From the IMG/VR virus record IMGVR_UViG_3300025151_000216, positions 1 through 28,399 of that record: a DNA stretch of 28,399 nt. The stretch is one strand, 5' to 3'. A model generated the notes under the pieces. The model saw only the letters and a list, made by a program, of their open reading frames with translations, was not told the origin of the DNA and did not search any database. Numbering within the stretch: position 1 is the first letter of the stretch; every line of letters begins with the position of its first letter. This document shows, in pieces, positions 8,879-16,474 of the stretch. Both the position numbers and the translations under genes were made by a program. This DNA comes from a virus.

Positions 8879-11800
8879 TAACCGCCTCCATAGCCGCCAC
8901 CGCCACCACCACTGCTAGGTGGAGGAGGGGGAGGAGAACTTGGTGGACTTGATGATGGAGGTGGTGATGATTGAGTTGTTGTAGTTTGTGTACCACCACT
9001 AGATGATGTAGTTGTTGTAGTAGGATCAGCAGAGAATCCTGACTGAGAACTGACTGCATCTTGTAATGAAGTTCCGTAATTTAAAACATTTTCATCCACT
9101 GTTGTAGTAGCTGCTTCAGTACCTTGTAATGGTAACACAACTTGATCAGCAGACGATGCTGCACCTGCTACAGTCGATGCATCTGGGATTGTATCAGCAT
9201 TTGCAATACTTGCATCAGGAGTAGTGTAGATAATAACACTAAACTTAGTATGAACTTGACCCGTCATCAAAATTCCATTCTTATGTGAATGGTATGCACC
9301 ATAGTAAGGACGACCATTTACAAATCCAACTGGTATTTTAGCACCTTGAGTTGACCAGTAACCTACACAATCAATAATTCTCCTGTATCCATATGTTTCA
9401 ACGGGTTCTCTATTATCTAAGATAGGATAAATTTTTGCTCCTTTACCAGTATCAGAAACAAGTTTGATGTTTGGTAATTCATCATATAAAACTGGTTCAA
9501 GAATATCTGCACCGACCAGTTTACCTAGAGAGATAACAGGTTTCAGTGCCTTTGTATTGAATTCGTCAGTAACTTTATAATTAGATCCCATATTAACAAT
9601 ATTAATGGTGTTAATGTAACCACCTTCTTTACCTATACTGACTACTCTATTAGGAGTATCGTTTGTAATAGTCTCTGGACAAACATTAGGTGGATATGAT
9701 TGACCAGGAGATTTAACAGTGATTCTTAATAACTGACCATATGTAGGAGATCCTGTATTAAAATCAATCTTTGCTTCAGCAATACATCCAAACCCTTGGT
9801 TTGAGTGATCTTTTACAACAATTTTTGGTGTTTTCTTATATCCCTCGCCAGGATCTACAACTTGAATTGCAAGAACACCAGTTCCACCAACGGCAGCAGC
9901 AAATTGTCCAACTTCTTCCTCTGTTGGGACTCTTTCAAAAATTGGTGCTACTGTTGCATTTTTAGTTGCATTACCTCCAACAATTTCAACAATCAAACCA
10001 CTACATACAGGTGGTCCTGTGTAACACTTACCTAATACTCCCCCATCATATGTTGGATCAGCAGAGTATGGGGTTTCATTTTGAAATAATAATTGTTTAT
10101 CTCTTGATTCGCCAGCAGCAATTGGAGTTACTCTCATTACTCTGTCCTTATCTACAACTGGAACAGTGTAACCACCACCACCTAAAACTATACCAAAATT
10201 AGGTGCACCATCAACAGGTTCAATAGGTTCGTAAACTGATTCTGATGACCAGACCCGATCAGTAATATTAATTAAACCATTAATTGGTTCTAATGGAATG
10301 AGATATGGTTTACATGCTTCATCTAATCCATAACCAATTTCAACTGTTGCTCTAACCATTAAGTTTTCTGCAACACACTTAGGAACATCTGCGGGACTTT
10401 CTGCAATAAATCTTAGTGTTCTTGCTACATGAGTTTTCATTCTGGATGTAACATCATCTTCTACAGTTTGTAAGATATCATTTTGTGCTTCTTCAAATGC
10501 AACAATAGGATCTTCAAATTCAAGTTGTCTGTCTAATCCTGCTTGATGTGCTGCTGTTTTCATTGCAGTTGTAATACCAGTATTTCCACCTTGAAACTGT
10601 CCAATACCTGATGTTGTAATACCAAGAGCTTGATAATACAATGCATTAAGTTTTTTCTCATAGAAAAGTTTATATTGTTTTTCTAAACCATCAGGAGTTC
10701 TACTTGTAACTTCATCATTAACTCCCTTCAAAGCAATCTCAATCATCGGTCTAATGACCTTAATTATTTTCTCTGCTGTTCTTGCAATTTCTATATTTGA
10801 ATCGTAAACTCCTCTAGTTGTTTGGAGTTTAGTGACAGTATTATTAATAGCAGAATCGATACTAGAAATAGCAGTACTTCCACCCGCAGGTTCAACTCTT
10901 AGACCATTTGCCAAACTATCTGTATTTGGTGCTCCAGACTTTTTATTTCTTGCCATCATTGAAGAGGCATTTTTTGCAGAGATTAAAGAGTCTAATGCAT
11001 CATTACCTGAAGGAATAACCGCAGTTAGAGATGTTTGATTTTGATATCCACCTGGTTGAGTAATATACTGAGCAAGGTTTGCATTTGATATTGATGCGAA
11101 TGACTTAATATTATTTGCAATCGTGGCAGCATCTTGTCCAATAGCAGCAATAACACCAGTAGCAGCTTCTGTTGCCTTTAGTGCCTGTGTTGCAGCACCT
11201 AAAAGATCACCCGCTGCTGCTGAAGTGACTGCTCCAGAAATTGCTTCTGATATTACACTTGATGATCCACTCAAAACACCCTGAGTAGCACCTCTAATTG
11301 CTCCACCAGCATTACTAACAACATCTGTTACTTGACCAGAAACACCTGAAACCTCAGCCATACCTCCACTGACTGCACCTAAAGCACTATCTAATGCTCC
11401 TGATACAGACTCCAATTGATCTGTTAAGTTTCCACCTAACAAACCATCAACAACTCCCCCTTGAGAATTTTTAGGATTTCTTGCAGCAGGCAGATTGACA
11501 ACCCCTTGGTTATCATTTGCTTCTTCCTGACCCATCTTGGAAGTTCCAACAATTTCGTCAGTGTAACCAGTAAAAGGTTTAAATCCTTGTGTATCTTCAG
11601 TGCTTGCTTCTCCTGCTTTTACCTGAGGAGTTCTTCCAAATAAACCTAAAATGACAGGGAGTTGTCCATCATCTCCATCTAAGAAGAATCCGAATACAAC
11701 GTCTCCCTGTCTAATCATACAAGACTCCGACGTGTTCGCTGCACCACTACCAGCAGTAGGGGGCATTAACACATGAGCATATGGTAGGTCTTCATCTGTA

Positions 11801-11967
11801 ATAGTAGCATCAAAGGGATGATACCCCATGATTCTAATTTTATATCTATTGCCCCAACCACCTTCTCTTTGTTTAGATTGTTTGGTAGAAGGTGCTACTT
11901 GAGCAATAAACCATCTAAAGCCATCACGTCCTACAAAATTACTTTTAAACGCTGCTTCTTCGATCAT
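8875..11967 (-). CDS. gp5: Baseplate central hub protein, gp5-like (1030 aa, no lysozyme domain seen)
   Basis: The N-terminal ~125 residues match the OB-fold domain of T4 gp5/VgrG-type hub proteins (FRWFIAQVAPS, then YKIRIMGYHPFDA, EDLPYAHVLMPPTAGSG, QGDVVFGFFLDGDDGQLPVILG). T4 gp5 has a lysozyme domain next; here I find no T4-lysozyme-like catalytic region. Instead there is an Ala/Gly/Ser-rich helical stretch (~170-300), a long middle region, beta domains (~620-850), and a motif near residues 885-905 (PYYGAYHSHKNGILMTGQ) of the YHxHxxGxxMTG kind. The C-terminus is a Pro/Ser run followed by poly-Gly ending YGGGY. Its ATG overlaps the CP12 stop codon (TAATG). Family usual length is ~575 residues in T4, so this one is greatly enlarged. 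The hub assignment is strong; how the C-terminal domains work is unknown. Confidence 0.85.
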   Translation of the reverse strand: MIEEAAFKSNFVGRDGFRWFIAQVAPSTKQSKQREGGWGNRYKIRIMGYHPFDATITDEDLPYAHVLMPPTAGSGAANTSESCMIRQGDVVFGFFLDGDDGQLPVILGLFGRTPQVKAGEASTEDTQGFKPFTGYTDEIVGTSKMGQEEANDNQGVVNLPAARNPKNSQGGVVDGLLGGNLTDQLESVSGALDSALGAVSGGMAEVSGVSGQVTDVVSNAGGAIRGATQGVLSGSSSVISEAISGAVTSAAAGDLLGAATQALKATEAATGVIAAIGQDAATIANNIKSFASISNANLAQYITQPGGYQNQTSLTAVIPSGNDALDSLISAKNASSMMARNKKSGAPNTDSLANGLRVEPAGGSTAISSIDSAINNTVTKLQTTRGVYDSNIEIARTAEKIIKVIRPMIEIALKGVNDEVTSRTPDGLEKQYKLFYEKKLNALYYQALGITTSGIGQFQGGNTGITTAMKTAAHQAGLDRQLEFEDPIVAFEEAQNDILQTVEDDVTSRMKTHVARTLRFIAESPADVPKCVAENLMVRATVEIGYGLDEACKPYLIPLEPINGLINITDRVWSSESVYEPIEPVDGAPNFGIVLGGGGYTVPVVDKDRVMRVTPIAAGESRDKQLLFQNETPYSADPTYDGGVLGKCYTGPPVCSGLIVEIVGGNATKNATVAPIFERVPTEEEVGQFAAAVGGTGVLAIQVVDPGEGYKKTPKIVVKDHSNQGFGCIAEAKIDFNTGSPTYGQLLRITVKSPGQSYPPNVCPETITNDTPNRVVSIGKEGGYINTINIVNMGSNYKVTDEFNTKALKPVISLGKLVGADILEPVLYDELPNIKLVSDTGKGAKIYPILDNREPVETYGYRRIIDCVGYWSTQGAKIPVGFVNGRPYYGAYHSHKNGILMTGQVHTKFSVIIYTTPDASIANADTIPDASTVAGAASSADQVVLPLQGTEAATTTVDENVLNYGTSLQDAVSSQSGFSADPTTTTTSSSGGTQTTTTQSSPPPSSSPPSSPPPPPPSSGGGGGGYGGGY

Positions 11968-12194
11968 TAGTCGTCATAAACCAAACATTCAGGTTCATCT
12001 GGGTGATTATCACAAAATAGTTCTAAGGCATTTGGGTCATGATGATCTCCTGCTTCAATCTCTTTCTTATGATGTCCAACATACTCCTGTAATTCAAATA
12101 GTTCGTCTTTTGCATGCCTCTTCATGGGTTCAGAAGTTTTTGGATCTTCAATAAGGTCCTTGTCGTGTTGGATGTGTTCTTCTATGCTTTTCAT
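11967..12194 (-). CDS. cp12: CP12-like Calvin-cycle inhibitor (75 aa)
   Basis: The C-terminus (residues 57-75) reads LELFCDNHPDEPECLVYDD. This is the hallmark of CP12: a redox cysteine pair (C61, C70) bracketing a Pro (P65), then ECxVYDD, which inserts into GAPDH. In cyanobacteria CP12 bridges GAPDH and phosphoribulokinase in the dark and stops the Calvin cycle. Phage copies are thought to steer host carbon toward the pentose phosphate pathway and nucleotides. The N-terminal cysteine pair of classical CP12, used for phosphoribulokinase binding, is absent; that half is a charged His/Lys/Glu helix. Length is normal for the family. A strong AGGAGT ribosome site precedes the ATG in the 20-base gap after gp27, and the stop overlaps the gp5 start, so it is embedded in the hub operon. 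Confidence 0.88.
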   Translation of the reverse strand: MKSIEEHIQHDKDLIEDPKTSEPMKRHAKDELFELQEYVGHHKKEIEAGDHHDPNALELFCDNHPDEPECLVYDD

Positions 12195-12214
12195 TTTAAA
12201 CTCCTATTTGTAAG

Positions 12215-13522
12215 TTATTTTCTACCGTATGAATCTCTCACTAATAACATAGATGTCAGAGAGTCTCTTTGGGTAAATTGATGGCAAAGTTCCTTTATCA
12301 TATATAGTCCACTTGTGTGCTCGTCAAACTCATTTCCCTTTTCAAAACTTTGGTTTTTAAAGAATAACTTAACAATCATACCTACTCTTAAATCAGAGTT
12401 ACATGCGACTGTAACTTGAACTGCTTGAGTCATCAGTAGATTATAACGAGCAATGGATTGTGATTGAACTTTTGCTGGATCTGAATTAACGTCAACTTTG
12501 ACGTCTGGATCCATTGTACCTCGATCTAGTATTCTTGTCATCAGCCTTGTTGGGTAATCTCCAAGACTTTCACTACTACCTGCTTCAATTGGTGGTAGTT
12601 CGGGAGGTTCTCCCATTACTTCCATTTGTTCAGCAAATTCTTTCAATTTATATGTAAACTGGGGAAATTCAAATGTCAGGGGATCAAAGAAAACATTATG
12701 AGATGAAAAGGCACCAGTTCTAAGTTTCTCTAAAATATTTGTATTCTGTTTAAAAGTATAAGACATAATCTTATTTGCTGTATCTTTAACACCAGATTCA
12801 AGAGCACTTTTTTGTACTGTATCTTCTTTATATTCTGCGTATGGTTCTTGTTTGATTAATTCATCTATTGATTTAAAGTAGTGACCATCAAGTGTTTGAT
12901 AGAAAAAATATCCTGCTGTTGAATCTTTTTTACCACTGGCAGGAATTGCTTTGCCAGCTAACCATGTTAGTACAGTAAATGGTTTTCTGAGATTACCAAT
13001 AAATCCATATTGATTTTTACATGAGTCAATGTTATCTTCTGGTAATTCAATTTTTAAAAATTCTTCTGCAATTTGTTTTACAGAAATATCAATTTTTTGA
13101 GTAGTCGGATATTTCTTTGTTACTCTGGAAGTTTCATTTGTAATTGCAGATCTAGACACTAAATTTAATGTAAATATTTCTCTATTACCATCAGTCATAA
13201 TCTCACTAACACCACCAACATAAAGTGGATCTTCAGTCAAATCAATACCATCACCGACAACGGTTTTTACCTTAATTGATACTCTTTCTCCACCAATAAT
13301 AGGTAAACCTTGTAGTAATGCTTTAGTACCACCAACTCCTTTAAAATCTTCGATATCACCACCACCAGAGGATTGAACTAATACTCTAGCGGTTACTGTT
13401 GGAGAAAATACATCTTCAAAGTATTGAAAAGATATGACACCAAATCTAAGGTCTACATCTCTAGAACCATCATTAGACTCGATGATAAACTCTTCATAAT
13501 TTGCTGCTTGATCTGCACTCAT
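12215..13522 (-). CDS. gp27: Baseplate hub protein, gp27-like (435 aa)
   Basis: The length is close to T4 gp27 (391 residues), and the layout suits the hub ring protein that seats the gp5 trimer and joins the tail tube to the baseplate. It opens with a tube-like beta domain (DLRFGVISFQYFEDVFSPTV, LLQGLPIIGGERVSIKVK). It also has a gp27-type insertion with YFFYQTLDGHYFKSIDELI (~205-225), and a C-terminal beta domain with VACNSDLRVGMIVKLFF and a closing TSMLLVRDSYGRK. It sits directly upstream of CP12 and gp5, and the T4 gp27-gp5 complex makes that pairing meaningful. The start is one base after the stop of the upstream hub gene. The call rests on fold-level pattern and position rather than an unmistakable motif. 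Confidence 0.72.
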   Translation of the reverse strand: MSADQAANYEEFIIESNDGSRDVDLRFGVISFQYFEDVFSPTVTARVLVQSSGGGDIEDFKGVGGTKALLQGLPIIGGERVSIKVKTVVGDGIDLTEDPLYVGGVSEIMTDGNREIFTLNLVSRSAITNETSRVTKKYPTTQKIDISVKQIAEEFLKIELPEDNIDSCKNQYGFIGNLRKPFTVLTWLAGKAIPASGKKDSTAGYFFYQTLDGHYFKSIDELIKQEPYAEYKEDTVQKSALESGVKDTANKIMSYTFKQNTNILEKLRTGAFSSHNVFFDPLTFEFPQFTYKLKEFAEQMEVMGEPPELPPIEAGSSESLGDYPTRLMTRILDRGTMDPDVKVDVNSDPAKVQSQSIARYNLLMTQAVQVTVACNSDLRVGMIVKLFFKNQSFEKGNEFDEHTSGLYMIKELCHQFTQRDSLTSMLLVRDSYGRK

Positions 13523-13523
13523 T

Positions 13524-14960
13524 TTATTGGTATGCTAATGCTGTTAATACTCTAGTCCTCTGCATAGTATTTAACAGAGTATCGATATCAGGTGTAGGAA
13601 CTCCTGAACCACCACCTACAACTATTGGTGGACTTGGTGGTGCAGAAGGTACAGACATTGTTGGCACTTGCTGAGACAATACTGCTCGATTAATTTGCCC
13701 TTGCATATCACTCATTGGAGAATCAATATCTTTAGCAGCAGTAATATTATCTACAGTTGTAGACTTAGAAGATGGTGCTGCAGCAACACTTGCTGGTTTT
13801 ATTGGTTCATCTCCTTTGAAAGAAACGTGGATATGATCCATGTGGTCAGCATCATCTTTCCACTTCAGTTCATTGATGCCAAGTTTTTTCTTATTAGCAC
13901 CAAGCATTGAAGCTATTTGATTTAATCTCTCTTCACCTTGACCTGCAATAGGAATATCAAGTGCTTCACCAGAACTATGGAAAGAATTAGAAGCTCTTTT
14001 CATCATACTTTCTAAACCAGAACCAGTAAAACCAGTTTTGATATTGAAGTCTGGGTGCTGCCAAACACCAACACCTTGATCAGTGAGCATCTTACCAACT
14101 GAAACTGCATTTAGATAACCATTAGTTGCCTTAGTTTTTGGTTTACCATCACCCAATTGATTAGCCAATTCAATAACTTTAGGGTCTTTCATTTTTGCTT
14201 CTAATTCTTCTTGACTAACTTGTTTTTTGTAGTCAACCTTAGGTGCTTCTTTCTTTTTTTCTTCTGTTAATTCAGATTCGTCTACAGTATTATTTTTTAC
14301 TTCCTTATCTACGATACCAAATGATTGGGAAACAGTCTTGTCTAAATCCTTTGGATCTTTAAAATCTTGAAACGTTAGTACTTTTAAAACATTAAGGGCA
14401 CTTTCAAAGTATGCACTAAATGAAGTTGTTATATCAGTAAATTCAGAACTAATTTTTTCCATATCTGGAGGAGTCAATGTAAATAAAGACTTGGCTAGTT
14501 CATACACAATTACAGATACACTCTGAAAGAATTGATAAACAAATCCAACTGTTTTTGCTATTCCATCAAAAATTGCTTTAAGTTGTGGTGTAATTGTCTT
14601 TATCATTTCTATCATTTGAGGTATTTTACCTGCTAAGAATCCTGCAAAAATGGATAAGAAACCTTCTACCAATCCATCAAGCATATTACCACCCTTTTTC
14701 TTTACAGCGGAGACAATCATATTATCTTTTGCTTCTTTCTTTTTCTCTACTTTTAGACTGTCAGCTTCATCTGCTTTTCTTTTCTGACCTTTGATCATCG
14801 CTTTTTGATCTTTCAAAAACTTTTGTTTTTTTGCTGTAAAAATTTCTTTTTTACCTAAAAATTTGGCTATAGAAAGAACAGTAGTATCAATACTCTTCAT
14901 AGAAAGAGTTGATCTTTTTAATTTATCTTCGTTAACTTTTGGTAATTCTACTTTTGCCAT
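13524..14960 (-). CDS. Tape-measure/hub-like protein with M15-type zinc peptidase domain (478 aa)
   Basis: Residues 1-90 are a Lys-rich helical region. Residues 93-160 hold a hydrophobic tape-measure-like segment (MLDGLVEGFLSIFAGFLAGK, then further hydrophobic helices), and ~215-260 is an acidic/basic linker. Residues ~255-385 carry a peptidase M15 (D-Ala-D-Ala carboxypeptidase/VanY-like) signature: SFHSSGEALD with H328 and D335, and DHMDHIHVSF with D375, H376 and H378. These are the expected zinc and catalytic positions. The C-terminus is Pro/Ser-rich. It is a tandem partial paralogue of the next upstream gene, sharing the 93-121 segment. Position in the hub operon (where T4 has 27-28-29) suggests a tail-borne wall-cutting tip protein, which would replace the lysozyme missing from gp5. 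The peptidase call is firm on motifs; tail location is inferred. Confidence 0.78.
   Translation of the reverse strand: MAKVELPKVNEDKLKRSTLSMKSIDTTVLSIAKFLGKKEIFTAKKQKFLKDQKAMIKGQKRKADEADSLKVEKKKEAKDNMIVSAVKKKGGNMLDGLVEGFLSIFAGFLAGKIPQMIEMIKTITPQLKAIFDGIAKTVGFVYQFFQSVSVIVYELAKSLFTLTPPDMEKISSEFTDITTSFSAYFESALNVLKVLTFQDFKDPKDLDKTVSQSFGIVDKEVKNNTVDESELTEEKKKEAPKVDYKKQVSQEELEAKMKDPKVIELANQLGDGKPKTKATNGYLNAVSVGKMLTDQGVGVWQHPDFNIKTGFTGSGLESMMKRASNSFHSSGEALDIPIAGQGEERLNQIASMLGANKKKLGINELKWKDDADHMDHIHVSFKGDEPIKPASVAAAPSSKSTTVDNITAAKDIDSPMSDMQGQINRAVLSQQVPTMSVPSAPPSPPIVVGGGSGVPTPDIDTLLNTMQRTRVLTALAYQ
14650..14684. repeat. 35-bp direct repeat shared by the two tape-measure-like paralogues, copy 1
   Basis: This segment matches 15902-15936 at 32 of 35 positions (plus strand begins ATGGATAAGAAACCTTCTA in both). 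It encodes the MLDGLxEGFLSI core in both proteins. The proteins around it have diverged much further. Confidence 0.7.
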
Positions 14961-14970
14961 TTACTTTACC

Positions 14971-16293
14971 TTAGAAGTCTGCCATGCAATTATATTGAAT
15001 CGCAGCAAACATTGGATAGAAATTTTTAGGATTTTTAGATGGAATTGACTTGGAACTATTCCCACCACCTCTTGGACGACTCAAACTACTAGTTTGAGAT
15101 TTTGTAGTAGGCATTACTGTAGGTGTTGCCAAAGGAATAACAAGTGGTGTTGATTCTGGTTTTTGTTGAGCAACTGTTTTATTATTTTTTACTTTAGATG
15201 GTTCTACTTGCGATAACTCGGTCTTGTAGGGTTCAACAATCGCAGCTCCTGATCTAGTGACAGGAACAGCATTATTCATTTGTTCTTGTGTAAAACTCTT
15301 TCCAGTTAAAACCTTGGGTTGTATAACAGGATTCTTTTTATTACCCTTACCCTTCATATCGCCAACTTCATCTGAACTTGATGAGTTATTTAAATTAACA
15401 TCTACCTCAGATTTCTTATCAAATACTTTATCACTAAAATTTTCATTATAAGTCTTTTCTGAACTTTGAATCTCAGCACTACCTTCAGGTTTCTTATATC
15501 CTATAGTTCTTCCACGGGCATTCTTTATTGGTTCACCCTTATACTCTCCTTCTGTTTTGTCACCACCAGTTATCCAGTTCCAACCTTTCTTGAAGACACC
15601 ACCAATCATACCAGGAAGATTAGTTACAAAATTCCATGCCGTTTTCAGTCCTTCAAATATTTTTTCTCCAACTCCAACAATAAAATCTACAAATCCTTTT
15701 ATTCCTTTTCCTAGAAAATCAAAACCACCTTTAAAGAAATCAATAATACCAACAACTATATCTTTGACAAAATTAAATGCTTCCTTGATACCTTCAACAA
15801 TGCTGTTAACAACATCCATCACAGCTTTTGAAACTGTGTCCCATGTTGCTTTAATACCTTCTATTATTTCTGGTAATTTACCAGCGATAAATCCCATCAT
15901 AATGGATAAGAAACCTTCTATCAATCCATCTAACATACCTTTTACATTAGTTACTTTCTTAGCAACATCACCAATGTTCTTGATTCCTCCCATAATAGGA
16001 CTGGCAAATGATTTAGCTTCTGCACTCTTTCTTTCCTGACTTTTTGCTTGTAACGCTGCGTTCTTATCATCTTGTAAATTATCTTCTTGTAATTCTAAAT
16101 CCTTTGTCAGTATTTGAAGTATTGATTTTAAATTTCGATCTATACTTCCTAAAACCTCATCATTAAAACCAGCAACCATGACTTGTTGAGTAACTCCACC
16201 AACTTGATCTGTCTGACTATTTCTTCCCATCATACTTCTAGCAAGAGCACTGCCCTTACTTTCTTGTCTTCTTGGTAGGAATGAATCAGCCAT
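14971..16293 (-). CDS. Tape-measure/hub-like structural protein (440 aa)
   Basis: Residues 1-110 are polar and helical with a coiled-coil character (SILQILTKDLELQEDNLQDD). Residues 120-260 are a chain of hydrophobic, Gly-spaced amphipathic helices (MLDGLIEGFLSIMMGFIAGK, then repeated 'FVKDIVVGIIDFFKGG' and 'GIKGFVDFIVGVG' type units), as in phage tape-measure proteins. The C-terminal half is low-complexity, Lys/Ser/Pro-rich. It follows gp26 and the 57-residue ORF, the position of tape-measure genes after tail chaperones, and its ATG lies inside the end of that ORF (CATGGCTGA). It is shorter than T4 gp29 (590 residues). I consider it a hub/tape-measure relative, without being able to name it as gp29. 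Confidence 0.6.
   Translation of the reverse strand: MADSFLPRRQESKGSALARSMMGRNSQTDQVGGVTQQVMVAGFNDEVLGSIDRNLKSILQILTKDLELQEDNLQDDKNAALQAKSQERKSAEAKSFASPIMGGIKNIGDVAKKVTNVKGMLDGLIEGFLSIMMGFIAGKLPEIIEGIKATWDTVSKAVMDVVNSIVEGIKEAFNFVKDIVVGIIDFFKGGFDFLGKGIKGFVDFIVGVGEKIFEGLKTAWNFVTNLPGMIGGVFKKGWNWITGGDKTEGEYKGEPIKNARGRTIGYKKPEGSAEIQSSEKTYNENFSDKVFDKKSEVDVNLNNSSSSDEVGDMKGKGNKKNPVIQPKVLTGKSFTQEQMNNAVPVTRSGAAIVEPYKTELSQVEPSKVKNNKTVAQQKPESTPLVIPLATPTVMPTTKSQTSSLSRPRGGGNSSKSIPSKNPKNFYPMFAAIQYNCMADF
15902..15936. repeat. 35-bp direct repeat shared by the two tape-measure-like paralogues, copy 2
   Basis: Partner of 14650-14684 (three mismatches). It marks the shared hydrophobic module and suggests duplication of the gene or gene conversion between the two copies. 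Confidence 0.7.
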
Positions 16294-16459
16294 GTTGCTG
16301 TGCTTTTAAGTTTTCCTCTTCGATGTGTTGTTGGAGAAGGGAAACATAAATTTCTCTTTCCCAAGGAATCATATTTTCAAGCTCTGTCAAAGAGTATTTA
16401 TGGTACTGCATCAAGGCAAAATTTAACTTAAAGTATGACACAAGATCCTCTTGTGCCAT
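16286..16459 (-). CDS. 57-residue gp51/'T'-like tail chaperone ORF, probably also made as a -1 frameshift extension of gp26
   Basis: A short ORF between gp26 and the first tape-measure-like gene, beginning MAQEDLVSYFKLNFALMQYH and containing IPWEREIYVSLLQQHIEEE. A Pro-Trp-Glu-Arg block followed by a hydrophobic helix is typical of the second part of phage tail-assembly chaperones. No Shine-Dalgarno precedes its ATG: the upstream bases are the T-run and stop codon of gp26, only two bases away. Its frame is exactly -1 to gp26 and is entered by slippage on the heptamer at 16468-16474, giving a predicted ~297-residue fusion. Independent translation by coupling from the gp26 stop is the alternative. 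Its TGA lies inside the next gene's start (CATGGCTGA). Confidence 0.7.
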   Translation of the reverse strand: MAQEDLVSYFKLNFALMQYHKYSLTELENMIPWEREIYVSLLQQHIEEENLKAQQHG

Positions 16460-16474
16460 TATTATACGAAAAAA
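16437..16474 (-). promoter_or_regulatory. Candidate programmed -1 ribosomal frameshift site (slippery heptamer plus hairpin)
   Basis: Minus strand: T TTT TTC at 16474-16468, in phase with the gp26 codons (TCT TTT TTC GTA TAA). Ten bases later an 8-bp hairpin follows: GGCACAAG at 16457-16450, loop AGGAT, CTTGTGTC at 16444-16437, with one G-U pair. A -1 slip continues as CGT ATA ATA ATG GCA, straight into the 57-codon ORF. Confidence 0.72.

Noticed and set aside
8875-11967. A T4-lysozyme-like domain in gp5
   Set aside because: I looked for the Glu-Asp-Thr lysozyme region after the OB-fold and found only Ala/Gly/Ser-rich and unrelated sequence.
15557-16039. A 160-codon open frame on the plus strand opposite the 440-residue tape-measure-like gene
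   Set aside because: It is antisense to a gene with clear protein features, is dominated by Pro/Ile/Ser from the complement of hydrophobic repeats, and has no ribosome site or promoter.
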